From assembly GCA_963556255.1 (NCBI GenBank), contig OY744605.1, positions 4,125,187-4,189,186 on the forward strand: a stretch of DNA of 64,000 nucleotides, given 5' to 3'. Shown piece after piece: positions 31,765 to 44,044 of the stretch; positions within the stretch are counted from its first letter, which is position 1, and every line of letters begins with the position of its first letter. The position numbers were made by a program, and so were the translations under genes. Origin of the DNA: Allolobophora icterica (Eukaryota; Annelida; Clitellata; Crassiclitellata; Lumbricidae). Under the pieces are notes generated by a model. It searched no databases. It was not told the DNA's origin and saw only the letters and a list, made by a program, of their open reading frames with translations.

Positions 31765-32622
31765 CCTATAGCAGCTCTGGATCGTGGTGCTCCAGAAGCT
31801 ATTACTCTTCTCTATAACAGCCATTGGTTGCTGTCTACGACATCTATCAGACTTTGGTTCTGTCTGTATAGTTTCTTTATTGTCATCATTTCGAATGTCT
31901 CTTTACGTATACCGTTTCACTAGCAGATTATAGTTCAGTTACACAGACGATGTAATGACTACGAGATTGCGACATCTACAGAACTTCTATACTAAACTCT
32001 TAAGAAGGAACGCTTAGTGTCTGTTAGCTCTAGACATGTCAGCCTAATACAGATTGCGCAGTCTAAGCTACATTCTGCCTCGACCGACCGCTGACTCTTC
32101 TGAACGACCTCCAGACTCTCTCTTCTTGCTGACTGTTTTACAGACTTCCTTAACCTCGCATACTCTGAGGTCCATGGTAAAGGTATACTCCTGATTGGTT
32201 CGTTCCCTGTAGGCCCTTACCTTAGATTATTAGATTGACATTACGAGTTTACCAGGAAGGTTGTCCTTAGTTAAATCTACATAATTATACTTGGCCAATG
32301 GAAGACTAGATCTGACGCTGATAGATCACTTTTCCTGGAACCTTCCAGAACCTGCACCTGTTTAATAATTTGTCTTACCTATTTACCTAATTGTCAGTAA
32401 CTGGAATCTTTGCTCCTAGCTTATCTTTGAAGACGGTGCTGACTAGAAGTTGGCCAGGTGGATACAGTTAATCTGGAGAAGTCATAACAACGAATCCTAT
32501 TCTGAACTCCTACAGCTTCTAAGGCGCCTGCCTATGTGTCTACTTACTTAACTCTCTTCTGCAATTATTACTTACTATTATTATTATTATGACCTACCTA
32601 AATCTACTCTGTGATAGTCCCA
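31765..32622. mobile_element. Unclassified insertion of about 850 bp
   Basis: Interrupts a repeat that is continuous at 52.06-52.11 kb (GCTGTTTATCGACACTGTCATATGAAAAAGG). It contains no ORF, no obvious inverted ends and an (ATT)n run near 32577. Solo LTR or retroposon are both possible. Boundaries are good to about 10 bp. Confidence 0.45.
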
Positions 32623-32759
32623 TAAAAAACGTGAAAATTGGATGGATAAAACGCGCTATGGTCCATGAGCAAATGCGTGCTTTTTGTAGCGTTTCGTCAG
32701 GGAGCGGTCAAGGATTCTGGAGAGTGCTGACCACAGCCACGACGGTTACTTTAAGTGGA

Positions 32760-33223
32760 TGGTTTACTAGTTCCAGTGTTTAGCGACATCTAATGACACC
32801 AGATAATCGACGAAAAAGAACTTACACGCTTAGCGTATGTGTTTAATTATAGGATAAAAGCACGTATAAAAGAGGTGTATAAAGAGTCATCTATTATGAC
32901 AATATAAAGGGGAACGTAACAGATAAATGGGTGTTTAAGAGACCATCCGTTACTTGCTGTTTAACGATAGTGTCTCGTAACACAGATGATTAGCGTCGAC
33001 CTCCTCCTTGCGTCAGGCTTTGGACTGAAACTACTTAAGATAATTATAGTAATGTCGGAGAAAAAAAGATTTCGTCTATTCTAATTGTATATAGGGCAAA
33101 AGCAATACGTCAAAGAGGTAAGAGGTGCTTAAGGGAGTCTCTGTCTCTGTCTCTCTCTGTCTCTCTATGTCTGTCTCTCTGTCTGTCTGTCTGTCTGTCC
33201 CTCTGTCTGTCTCTGTCTCCCTA

Positions 33224-33270
<47 letters not shown>

Positions 33271-33770
33271 CTCTCTCTCTCTTAATATTAATCTCTTCTG
33301 ATATAGAACGGTGGTTCTGAACCCGGTTTCTCCGGAATCTAAGAGTTGCACGGTCTTCGGCAAGAGATCCGTCCACAGTTCATTATTTAATGTGAAAAGC
33401 ACCAACTGAATTCATTGAAAATGAGCAATGAGTAGATTTCTTCACAGTTTTCAGTCATTCTTGTTAGACACGATTCTATGTTAATGCAATTAACGTCATT
33501 ACCTGATTATATCAAAATTACAAGTTACAACTACATTCATTTCTTGAAATGTTGGACGGGTGAAACGCGCTGGGTTCATTGAGCAAATGATTGCATTCTG
33601 TATGGTTTCGTCTCAACAAAACGGTTGAAAACGACTGAGTTAGGGATTCGAAGTTTTCTTAAGCGATATTTTATGGCAACAAAGGCCGTTGACGTTGACA
33701 GAAATGATTTTTGAATAGTTCTCACCGTTTGTAAGACATCATCCAAGCGGAAGTTAAAGTAAAGAGCTCA
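32760..33770. repeat. Composite repeat family A, copy 3, with (CTGT)n
   Basis: Inverted motif copies near 32850 and 33090, a CTCT/CTGT microsatellite (about 33130-33285), the hAT MITE copy 33309-33637 with the same flanks as copy 1, and a LINE-like tail near 33665-33705. No gene. Confidence 0.65.
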
Positions 33771-34162
33771 CAGATGTAGGCCGAAGCTCGCTCTATAGGA
33801 CAAAATGCCACGCCATTGTCGAGACACTGTAATGAATGCGATGCTAGACAGGAAGCCAGTGGAGGACGGTCTCGCATAAATTCAGAGACCTGGCATGAAA
33901 AATATGGTTTTGATTGCGAGATAATCGTGTTTTTGAAGATAGTTCGAAGTGAGACTCAATCGAGAAAACGTCTATCGGCTTTTTTGTCAATTTTCTTGAC
34001 TCGCTTTGCGGACTGGCAACTGAAGGTTCGCTAACCAGTACCGCTCCTCGGACCACAGTTTGGGAAGCAATGATCTAATGGAGATAACAAGTTAGGCAAA
34101 ATATTAAAACGGAACTGTGCCTATGCTCGCTTATATGGTAAAAGTAGATGTGAAAGAGGCGT
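33771..34162. other. No gene seen
   Basis: Short frames on both strands without recognisable content. An inverted motif copy lies at about 34130-34160, next to the TTAA element. Confidence 0.4.
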
Positions 34163-35004
34163 TTAACCCTCGAATGCCCAAGGGGGGTCCGACCGGACCC
34201 CAGACCCGCTTTTCCACGGATAACTTTAGAACGGCAGCGAAATTGTAAAAATGGTTTTAGGAAGTCTTAAAGCCTTCAATTGGGCTTCGTACGATATATT
34301 TTGCGTGATTATTCTACCACCCTGTAGCCCACAACCATAGCATATACCAAGGGCACCCCCAAGATATTCGGCTGATGGTCATACTGGCACATGGATTACC
34401 AGCCCAGAAATAAATTCTTTAGCGCACGCTATTCTGAAATGCCACATATCAGTCGATTGCAAATTGAATTTGGATTATAACAAGCCAAATCCCGTTAAAA
34501 TATTCCATTCCTGTGCCCCACAACCATAGCATATACCAAGGACACCCCAAGATATGCGGCTGATGGTCATACTGGCATATGGTTACCAGCCCAGAAATAA
34601 ATTTTTAACGCAATTTATTGTGAAATACCATATATCAGTCAAACGCAAATTGAATTTGGATTATAACAAGCCAAATCCCATTAAAATATTCCAATCCTGT
34701 ACCCACAACCAGGCAACAACTACATGCGTACAATTGAATACCTGCGAAACATCCCGAAATTGCAAAACATTACAAACGAGTATTAAAGTTCAAATAAAGT
34801 TTCACCAGGTGCCGCTATTGTGAAATACCATATATCAGTCGATTGCAAATTGAATGTGGATTATAACAAGCCAAATCCCGTTAAAATATTCCAATCCGTT
34901 CTCCAGATATCACAATGATAACATTGGGGTCCGGTCGGACTCCCCTCCCTCCCCCCCGTTGGGCATTCGTGTACCAAAAAATAGCTTGGGCACTCGAGGG
35001 TTAA
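34163..35004. mobile_element. TTAA element P4 (piggyBac-like, non-autonomous)
   Basis: TTAA at 34163-34166 and 35001-35004 flank 834 bp. The termini are CCCTCGAATGCCCAA and CCCTCGAGTGCCCAA. Here the right end is the long one: TTGGGCACTCG (34986) recurs 27 bp inward as TTGGGCATTCG (34959). The left word meets a perfect palindrome, GGGGTCCG-AC-CGGACCCC (34184-34201), and a near copy stands at 34926-34945. The interior has about 170-bp direct repeats (TATCAGTC...TTCCAATCC). No transposase. Confidence 0.85.
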
Positions 35005-36290
35005 GAGTCTTCCATTATGAAAATATATACGGGAAAATAACACATAAAAGAGGTGTTTAAAGAATCTTTGGTTAGTTGCTGTTTAACAACACTGTCTCAT
35101 GACAAAGATGATTAGCGTCGCCCTCCTTCTTGCTCCAAATTTTGGAATGATGTTTCCATAGATATTGAAAGGAGAAATTTGTTAGTTTGTTGCTGTTTAA
35201 CCACGCTTTGTCATAGCAAGGATGATTAACGTCGCCCTCCTCCTTTATCCAGGCTTGGGACTGGCACTGCCAGAGTACGAACAGTGGCAGAGGTTGAAAT
35301 AGGAAGTCTTCTTTTCTGATAGCATGGCAAAAGAAACGAAAAAAAGAGGTGTCTAAGGGTATCCTCATCTATTCTGGTATAGAACAGTGCTTTCCAGGCT
35401 GGATTCTGAAGGAACTAAGGGTTGTTCGGGCGACGGCCAGATATTCGGCCGCAGTTCGATATAAAATGTAAAAGGTCCCTAATAAATTCATAAATATGAG
35501 CAATGAGTAGAATTATCCTTCACAGCTTTCAGTCATTCTTGCTAGCCACGATTCAATGTTAAAATGACCAACGTCATTGCCTATATATCCCAACAGTACA
35601 TGCTACAATTGCAGTTTTTTCTTGAAAAATTGGATGGGTGAAACGCGTGGATTCCGTGAGAAAATTGATGTTTTCTTTAAGGTTTCGTTACTACAAAGCG
35701 GCTGAAAATGACTGAATTAGGGACTAATGACTCAAAGTTTTCTTCTACAAAACGTATGGATCCAGAATTTAACGAGATATTATGGCAACAAAAGCCGTTG
35801 AGTATATCAGTCGACAAAAATTATTTAAAGACAGTTTTCAACTTTCGTGTGACATAATGAACCTGGCAATATAGATACTTTAATCAAAGGAGGCTCCCTT
35901 TAAACACCTCTAGATCTGCCACTACCCTACTTGTGGTAGTGCCAGTCCCAAGCCTGGAGAAAGGTAGAGGCCGACGCTAATCATCTCTGTTATGACAGCG
36001 TCGTTAACAGTATGTAACCAACCATAATGGAGTGTGTTCACCAGGACGATCGCTAGACCTCCACGAGCTGACAGCACAAGGTGACACGGTGAACCAACCA
36101 TCTAAACACCTCTTTTATGCGTTTCTTTAGCCCTATAGGTACGAACTGAATGCCACTGTTATACAATAATGATTGCTTTTCCAGTGCAGATAATTTTAGT
36201 TATAGGGCAAAAGAAACGTAAAAAGAGGTTATTAAGTTACGTTTTATGCATATTATTTACGTCGTTTTAACATTATGAACTGCGGAAATT
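35005..36290. repeat. Composite repeat family A, copy 4
   Basis: The longest copy: motif (inverted, about 35030 and 35330), the GATTAGCGTCGCCC block twice, the hAT MITE (35385-35714), a LINE-like tail, the terminal block and the motif pair at 36105 (TATA at 36134) and about 36190-36225. No gene. Confidence 0.7.
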
Positions 36291-37525
36291 GATACCAGCG
36301 AGGAGAAATATATAGGAAAGTACAGCATCGAGAGTAAAACTCCGCCACTGCCTTATGCTCGGGTGGTGCCAGGTCCGAGCTAAGATGAAGGAGGAGGGTG
36401 ACGCTGATCATCTGTGTTTTGACACAGCGTCGTTAAACAGTAACCAATTAAAGCGAAAGTTACTCACATGAGCCCAATATGTCAAAGGGAGGTTTGTTAT
36501 AGTATTTGATACTAGTTCCACGATATTCACGTTTAATGTACCAACAGTTCCACTGAACGAAAAAAATGAAATCACTCCTGAAGCTCACAATTTCACTAAT
36601 CACAAGTCAACTAGGGTCATTATTACATAATGAGAGGCAACAATGGAGAATAAAAATATCTCCAAAGGCTGGTCTTCGTCTGGTAGGTTCTGAAGATCTG
36701 TCAACATAATATAATCTTCACTGCCAACTCTGAGCAGTTTAAATTTTATGCGATAGCTCCAGAAATCGACAGATTAGTTATAGTGTATGATATTAAATCC
36801 ACGATATTCAAATTTATTACTAACAGTTCAAGCGAACGATCAGCGGAGATCCACACTTGAGACAATACCAGACTGTGCAGTGATACATCAGAGGACATGA
36901 TCGTGACACTAAACGATGGATAATGTTTAGAACTGAAGCGCTGACAGCGAAAGGACGTGTTTATGTAATGCTCTATTTAGACACCCTCAACACGTCTTTT
37001 GCTGACTTTATATATTCCTAGAATCCGAACGCTATAAACACATCTGGAACATGCGGCTGATGAAAATTATCGAAGCGGCTAAAACGTTGTTACGGTGTCT
37101 AAATAGTACACGCAAAAAGCTTAAATGTGCCAAAATACTCATGTAGTGCCAGTCAAAATCCTCGAGAAAGGAGAAGGTGAAGTTAATCATCTTTGTAATG
37201 ACAGCGTCGTAAAACAGTAACCAAAGTTACACAGTTCAGTCTAATCTGGCAAAGGGAGTGGCCGGCACAGTTTGAAGATACTTGCGGATTGATGAAACGA
37301 GCAGAGGCACTATACAGCTACTATAGGGTTCAGCCTCTGTCAGAACTACTAGTTCGGGACTCTGGGCGGGGGTGGGGACAAATCGAATATATATGGAGGT
37401 CGGGAAAAACAGTTTCAGAAGACGCCAGACAGTAAAAATCTATGAACAGGTCAGGACGGAGCCGGAGAAAGTAAGATAGAGAGAGACGCTTATCTTCCTT
37501 GTTAAGACACAGCGTCGTTAAAAAG
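36291..37525. other. Repeats, no gene
   Basis: Repeat A tail blocks (about 36360-36440, 37140-37220), an imperfect duplication around CCACGATATTCA (36520 and 36800), and motif GACACCCTCAACACG at 36980 with TATATA at 37009. Confidence 0.45.
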
Positions 37526-37880
37526 CAACCATTTAATCCAATCACCAGTTAATCCTTGTGCCTTAATTCTGATGAAGATGAAATAAAGTCGACGTCGAAG
37601 GCAGTCGCAAGATGTCGTTTTATTAAACAACGGAAACTATTAATAGAATGGCTGTTGATATTAGACACCTTTAAAACGTTTATGACGACGCTATATAGAA
37701 AATTAACCGAACTTTTCCTCATTAAAACATGTATACATGGCATCGATGCTTGGTTTTATTCGATAAGGACAAAACGTAAGATGAAAAGAAAATTAACTTC
37801 ATTGAGTCTGCACACCAGATCATTCTTTATAGAAAAATAAAATTTAATTCTCCAAGCAATAAATGCTTAATGACATATGT
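37526..37880. repeat. Repeat family D, copy 3
   Basis: Same block as 5918 and 30272, with the motif near 37663. Interrupted by the following L2 insertion. Confidence 0.55.
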
Positions 37881-37884
37881 GTAA

Positions 37885-38725
37885 AATATATAAGTTGGAT
37901 GTCATCAAATCGACTTTGTTTAAATTCCACCAAGACTCAATTGATTTGGTTTGGCACTAAGCAACACCTAAATAAGCTTGACTATTCACTGCTGGCACTC
38001 AAGTTTCCTTCTTATACCTACTCCTCCAGTGTACGCCATTTGGGTGTCACTCTTGACTCCTCCCTCAAATTTACTGAACATATCTCGACTTTGACTCGCT
38101 CCTGCTTCTTCCGACTGAGACGACTGAGAGCTATCAGGCGATCCACTATACATACTGTCTTTACCTCCATTGTACATGCATTCATTTGCTCTCGGGTCGA
38201 CTACTGTAACTCTCTCCTCCTCGGTCTCCCCATGCTACGGCTCTCCCCCCTCCCGTCAGTCTTAAATGCTGCTGCTAGGTTCATAGCACGTCTTCCTCGC
38301 TTTGCTCATATCTCCACATATATGATTGAAGTCATACACTGACCCCCGATTACTTCGCGTATCCAGTATAAGATCCTCCTTCTGGCTTCCAAATCCCAGC
38401 TACGGCTTGCCCCTAAATACCTCTCTGACCTCATGCGGCAACCTCTCTCTTCAACTTCTGTTCGTCTTTTGCGCTCTACTGGCCGTCTTGATCTCTTTGT
38501 CCCTCGTACTAGGACCACTCTGGCCCAACGTCGAACATTTGCTGTAACAGGTCCCTCTGCCTGGAATGGTCTCCCATCTCGACTTCGAACTAAACTCATG
38601 ATGGGAATCTCCCCTACATCTACCCGCTTGCTCAAGACGTTTCTGTTTCCAAGGGGCTCATGCACTGAGGGCGCCTCTGAATAGTTTATACTGCGAGAGC
38701 CGCCTTATAAATTACTAGATACGAT
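37885..38725 (+). pseudogene. L2-type LINE 3' part
   Basis: Reads SWMSSNRLCLNSTKTQLIWFG, then SSVRHLGVTLDSSLKFTEHIS, FFRLRRLRAI, SRVDYCNSLLLGLP, a TGA where HWLP has its Trp (about 38340), then YLSDLMRQPLSS, AFAVTGPSAWN-like and LLKTFLFPRG up to GASE (38684), then the stem-loop GCGCCTCTGAATAG...GCGAGAG. One stop and 5' truncation. Same subfamily as 60.14 kb. Confidence 0.85.
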
Positions 38726-38749
38726 ATACACATCAATGTAGTATATATA

Positions 38750-38965
38750 TTATTTCTACTGTCTAAGCCTAGGCCTAAGTCATTATATAAATTTTTAAAA
38801 TAATAATTGCATTATGGACTGCTAGAAGTTAGATGTCAACTAAAAATGAGTTCACAAGTTATTTATGCAAAAGTGTAGACTCCTCTGATATAATTTATAG
38901 ACAAGAAACGTTTCCGAAAGAAAAAAGAAAAACTCTGAACTTTGATGGATATAATTTAGCACGAA
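38750..38965 (+). pseudogene. LINE endonuclease start, remnant
   Basis: Degenerate ATTGCATTATGGACTGCTAG and TTTGATGGATATAATTTAGC (FDGYNLA) match the N-terminus of I-type ORF2. It ends where ACGGTGACACGCCACTCC begins, a block also seen near 30890. Confidence 0.55.
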
Positions 38966-39199
38966 ACGGTGACACGCCACTCCATCTGGTGGCTCCCGAG
39001 GTCACGTGTACATCTGTCGTCTTCTATTGTAGCACGGCGCATGCGCAGAAGTGCTGAACAAGAACTGCATTTATTTAGCGCGCTTTTTTGCAACTCAACA
39101 TTTCTGTTTTCTGGTAACCAATTAGATTTAGCGTTCTCTTTAGAAACCTTTAAAACGAAAATAACGGTTGCCATATAAGAATGGGTAACTACTCGAGAT

Positions 39200-39330
39200 T
39201 TGCGCTAAATTTACACACCTTCTAAATGTAGTGAAACGATGCTATATAAAAATTATTATCCAATTGGTTTGGAGCGGTTTATAGACACCTTTTAAGTTTT
39301 GTTAACTGATTCTATATAAACCTGCGACGT
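39200..39330. repeat. Two CACCT-N14-TATA motifs in tandem
   Basis: CACACCTTCTAAATG (about 39217) and GACACCTTTTAAGTT (39284), the second with TATA at 39313, exactly 29 bases on. Confidence 0.55.
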
Positions 39331-39504
39331 CGTCGTCGATTAATTTCAAGGCAATCTGGCACTTAAAGGGAGGAAATATAAAGAATCTTAGTGGTATATA
39401 TTATTGCATAATATCTATCATTCCTATAATTGCATAAAGAATAATATGAAGTTTTAAAAGGGTGTTTGCATATTGAATTGATAGAGGTTTATTGACCAAT
39501 AAAC

Positions 39505-39580
39505 CAATTGAGCGCCTCTGAATGGTCTATACCCCGAGAGGCGCTTTATAAATGCCTATATACAATACAATACAAAACGA
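39505..39580 (+). mobile_element. L2 tail-only insertion
   Basis: GAGCGCCTCTGAATGG...GAGAGGCGCTTTATAAATG followed by ATACAATACAATACA: only the last about 60 bp of an L2 element. Extreme 5' truncation. Confidence 0.75.
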
Positions 39581-39589
39581 ATATACAAC

Positions 39590-40330
39590 GTAAATAAATT
39601 CAGTTTTTTAAATTATTTACGAAAGTGTACACTGCTCTGATCCAGTGTCTACATGAGAAAGTTTTTTGAAAGAAAACAAAATTTTTAGCTTTTATGCGAT
39701 TTAAAGTCTAAGGGACGTTTACTCACCCTATTAAAAAAGTTTATTAACTTTGCAATTATTCGAAGCAAAGAAATTCAAAATTTAGAAAATCAGTGTTTTG
39801 AATTTAAACTAAAATGGGACGAATTTTAAATTTTCCTGTAAATAAAGAATCGTTTTGCTGAAGTTTTATAGATAAAAGGACTATAGTAGTTGGAAGCTTA
39901 AATGCACAAAATAAAAGATGGGGCAGCAGAGTACATATTAAAAGTGGGTTAATTTAAGAAGATATTTAGAGAATAATCTTTACTCTTTTAAATACTGGTC
40001 AGGCAACGCATATGATTTCAAATCAATCCACTGGCGTAAACGTGTCCAAAATATTCGGGGTGGGGGGATTTGTCTATTTATTCTACACTTGTTGCATTGG
40101 ATGTACAGTCCATCTCAATTATTGGGGGGGCGTGCCCCGGCTCCCCCCAGAGTCTACGCCTATGAATCAATCAACTTTAAATCCGTGATTGATTTAGCAA
40201 TTACGTATTCCACACCTCTAAACTTGATCCACCGACGATATATTTAAATCGAGAGCTTCAAATTCAACAAAGAAACTAAAAGGGCAATTAAAAACAATCA
40301 AAATCAATTTTAAAAAAACAATCATTTACA
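39590..40330 (+). pseudogene. I-type endonuclease remnant (single LNTGQA copy)
   Basis: Degenerate APE region parallel to 6.5-7.6 kb: TAGTAGTTGGAAGCTTAAATG (VVGSLNA), then TTTTAAATACTGGTCAGGCAACG at about 39988 (LNTGQAT, one copy only), then GTGATTGATTTAGCA. It is split by the 136-bp hAT MITE at 40029. Confidence 0.7.
40021..40172. mobile_element. 136-bp hAT MITE with 8-bp duplication
   Basis: Element 40029-40164 is flanked by perfect AATCAATC copies (40021-40028, 40165-40172). The ends CACTGGCGTAAAC and inverse CATAGGCGTAGAC match at 10/13. The interior is G- and C-run rich. The empty site is at about 7512 (GAAATCAATGAAC). Confidence 0.85.
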
Positions 40331-40342
40331 CTGTTCTATTTT

Positions 40343-40376
40343 GACACCTTTTGAACGGCGTAAATCAATGCTATAT
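40343..40376 (+). promoter_or_regulatory. CACCT-N14-TATA motif
   Basis: GACACCTTTTGAACG at 40343 with TATATAA at 40372, 29 bases on. Part of the dispersed motif set. A promoter role is only a hypothesis. Confidence 0.35.
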
Positions 40377-40479
40377 AAGGCCTGGGACACGTTAGATAGT
40401 TGGCCACCAAACACTAATGCAGATAATGCTTTAGGGAGCTTGAGGAAGTCCTTTACCTACAATTGCTCAACGTCATCGA

Positions 40480-40660
40480 TTGATTCTTATTTGTTTATTG
40501 AGAGCTCCTATCTAGTGACCAAGTATCAGTCGATGGCGCTGAGCAATTGTGAGTGAAGGACTTTCTCAAGATAACTTTACCGTATCATGGGAGGAGATTC
40601 GAACCCATACTCTCCGCATTACAAGGCCAGCGTTCTAACCAATCCGCTACTAGGTCACAA
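40480..40660 (-). mobile_element. tRNA-derived SINE
   Basis: On the minus strand, TAGTAGCGGATTGGTTAGAA (box A-like, 40631-40651) and GGTTCGAATCT (box B, 40595-40605), then a body with GTCCTTCACTCACAATTGCTC, shared with the SINE at 4.8 kb. The tail is not clear. Confidence 0.72.
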
Positions 40661-41070
40661 GAACTACTGCACTAATCTAATCTAATCTAATCCAATTTAA
40701 TTTAATCTAATCTATTGAAGTTGATGATGGGTGCGATGATGATGACGATGATGATTCGTCGCGAGACAGAGAGAGGTCAATGAGGTCATTGGGGTCACTG
40801 AGGTCGTCGACCTGTGAACTCGACTCAATTCCGAGGCACTCTCCGTTGCCAAGCGACGAGATGAAGATGATAAGTGAACCCATCTTCAGCATCAGCACCA
40901 ACGACAACAACGTTCATCTTAGAACAGATGGATAATAATGATGATGATAAAGATCTTTGTAATCGTCATCATCATCCTCATAATCACATCTCTGACGGTC
41001 AGTCACCAATGGCTATTCGTCCAGATGCTCATTTATTCGTTCTTCCATCATTCGATAGTTTGTCCGTTCT
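40660..41070. repeat. (CTAAT)n, GATGAT tract and repeat C start
   Basis: CTAAT repeats (40673-40715), then GAGGTCATTGGGGTCACTGAGGTCGTC and the TCTGACGGTCAGTCACC block. The same order occurs at 63.69-63.92 kb. Confidence 0.65.
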
Positions 41071-42750
41071 TTAACCTTCGCAGGACGGAAACATTTTACG
41101 ATACACGGAGGACGGAAAGGGGTAATTTTTTTACCCCAAAACAATACATAATATCTCAGCTCACAGGTAGGCTACGATGACAAATGAAGTGTCAATTGTA
41201 ACATTTCCAAGGTCAAGGAATCGATTTATCATAGTGGCAAGAGTGTGTAAATACTACTTTTCAAGATGGCGGCCAAAATGGCCGTCAAAACACACAAAAA
41301 TGTATATCTCAGCACGTAGGTAAGCTCCAATGACAAATAAAGTGTCAATTGCAACATTTGCAAGGTCAGGAAATCGATCTATCATAGTGGCAATAGTGTG
41401 CGAATACTATTGTCCAAGATGGCGGCCAACATGGCCGCCCAAAACATAACAATATGTATGTCTCAGCTCATAACTAATTTACAATGACAAATGAAGTGTC
41501 CATTGTAACATTCCCAGGGTCAAGGAATCGATTTATCGTAGTGGCAATAGTGTGGAAATACTATTTTCCAAGATGGCGACCAATATGTCCGCCAGACACA
41601 ACAATATGTATTTCTCAGCTCATAGGTAGGCTACAATTGCAAATGAATTGTCAATTGCAACATATTCAAGGTCAAAAAATCAATTTATCATAGTGGCAAA
41701 AGTGTAGGAATAATACTTTCCAAGATGGCGGCCAATATGGCCGCGAAAACACAAAAATATATATCTCTCAGCACATAGGTAGGCTACAATGACAAATGAG
41801 GTATCAATTGTAACATTTCTAAGGTCAGGAAATCAAACTATCGTAGTGGCAATCGTGTGGGAATACTAATTTCCAAGATGGCGGCCAACATGGCCGCCAA
41901 AACACAAACATATGTATATCTCAGGTTGTAGGTAAGCTCCAATGACAAATGAAGTGTCAATTGTAACATTTCCAAGGTCAGGGAATCGATTTATCGCAGT
42001 GGCAATGGTGACCGATCAGTCAGCTGATTGATAATTCGTATTTTTGTGTTTTGTCGGCCATACTGGCCGCCATCTTGGATAATAGTATTCCCACGCTATT
42101 GTCACTACGATAAATGAATTCCTTGACCTTGGAAATGCTACAATTGACACTTCATTTGTCATTGTATCTTACCTACAAGCCGAGATATACACATTTTTGT
42201 GTTTTGGCGGCCATGTTGGCCGCCATCTTGGACAGTAGTATTCACGCACTATTACCACTGCGATAAATCGATTCCTTTACCAGGTACCTTGGAAATATTA
42301 CAATTGACACTTCATTTGTCATTTTAGCTTACCTATGAGCTGAGACATGCATATTTTTGTTTTGGCGGCCATGTTGGCCGCCATCTTTGAAAATAAACTC
42401 TCCACAATTACGAAACTATTAACACTCAGTTCCATGGTAGATTCCACACTTGATTTATGATTGGAAGTCACCTATGAGCTCATATCTTTAAAAAACATAT
42501 CTGCCCTATGAACGAAAAAATAACGACGTCGAGGACGAAGAGGGGTAAATTTTTACCCCAGGACACTTTTGATTGAAAAATCTTTTTCCCACCACATGGC
42601 AATGTGGTGGGTATGCAGTCAGAATATGTCATTGGTGGTAACTTGTAAACACATGGAACGACAAATGACACCTACCTACAGTTGCTCCGCAATCAACATC
42701 CAAACACCCCTGGGGTAATTATTTACCCCTTTCCGTCCTGCGAAGGTTAA
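41071..42750. mobile_element. TTAA element P3 (piggyBac-like) with ATGGCGGCC arrays
   Basis: TTAA at 41071-41074 and 42747-42750 flank 1,672 bp. Both ends begin CCTTCGCAGGACGGAAA (17/17). On the left GGACGGAAA recurs 27 bp inward (41083 and 41110), followed by palindrome GGGGTAA...TTACCCC (41119-41137). On the right the palindrome (42712-42729) follows directly. The interior is six direct units of about 153 bp (41150-42020), then about three inverted units (to 42480). Nearly every unit has AAGATGGCGGCC beside its inverse. A third GGGGTAAA...TTTACCCC lies at 42543-42560. No transposase. Confidence 0.88.
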
Positions 42751-43189
42751 TTCATTGATATACAATATATTCATTAATACGTTCATAAATTTATTGCTCA
42801 GTTCATTTGCTCATTTCTTCTTTCATTCATTTTGTCAGTCTAGGGCCACACATGTACTCAGCTAATTTGTTCATTGATAAGTAACTCTTAGCACCGGTTG
42901 ATGCGATATATTGATATATTGATAGATCGATAAATCAGTCTGCTGATTGACTGATTGATTGCGATTGCTTTGATTGATTCATATGATTGACTGAAGGATT
43001 CACTGATTGGTTCATTGATTAGCTGAAGGATTGATCGACTGCTTAGTTAATTGATTGACTGATTGACTAGACGAAACTGAATAGCGTCGTTTAACAGTAA
43101 GTAACCAACTAATTACACACCTCTTTTACTGTTTACTTTTGCCCTATAAGAGAATACACAGGGCCACTTTTAATCATCTGACATTGAAT
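42751..43189. repeat. Repeat family C, copy interrupted by the LINE
   Basis: TTCATT-rich part, GATT-rich array, then motif CACACCTCTTTTACT at 43116 with TATA at 43145. The unit resumes on the far side of the LINE at about 49903. Confidence 0.7.
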
Positions 43190-44044
43190 GATTATTATTA
43201 TTCCACAGTTTAACGTCGTCTTATGACACCAAAGGCCGTTGACGACAATTTAGAAATACAGTTTACAGAAAACGATAAACTTATAGTGTCCGAAAGACAC
43301 CATCTAAAGGTGTCAAACATAAGCTTACAATATCAATAATGTCACATCATTTAAAGCAATATATCTAATGTTATTTATAAAACACATAGCTCTAAATTGT
43401 TTTGATACAAATTAAACAGTACTTCCCAACTATTGTCACTCGCAAGAAATATTTAAACAACTTCAGATGCACAGTACATATAATTATAATTATTACATTA
43501 TATTCTTATTTTATCTTTGAAATGTTTAATTGATTATTTCTTATTCCTCAGTTCAATATCTGCCACTACAATCATATCATGTATGAAATAGTAATAAATT
43601 TCACATACATCATGCACATTAAATGAAACATATGGTTATACCAAGTTCCTTTTTTAAACAAATTGTTCAGGTATCTAACACATTCAACTATAAGTTTTAT
43701 TAATTAACAAAGCATATATGAGCATAATTGTCTCAAGTTTGATTTCAATGCATTCAAGTTACAATTACATGTATATTTCCTTTATTGCAACACAATAATA
43801 CAGCACTATATAATATAATATTGATTTTACTCCAATACATAAACCAAATCAAACCATATGCGACATCCAAGAACCAAATGTTGGATGGTTGTAATATAGA
43901 TACTCATTAATCAATGTGTTATATATGTAATTTACTAGCATCACACTCTCATTATATACTTGCAATTGAAAAGAAACGGTTATATAGGTTCTCAAATAAC
44001 CAATATGTAATGGATATAACTAAGGTTAATACACAAGAGCATCA

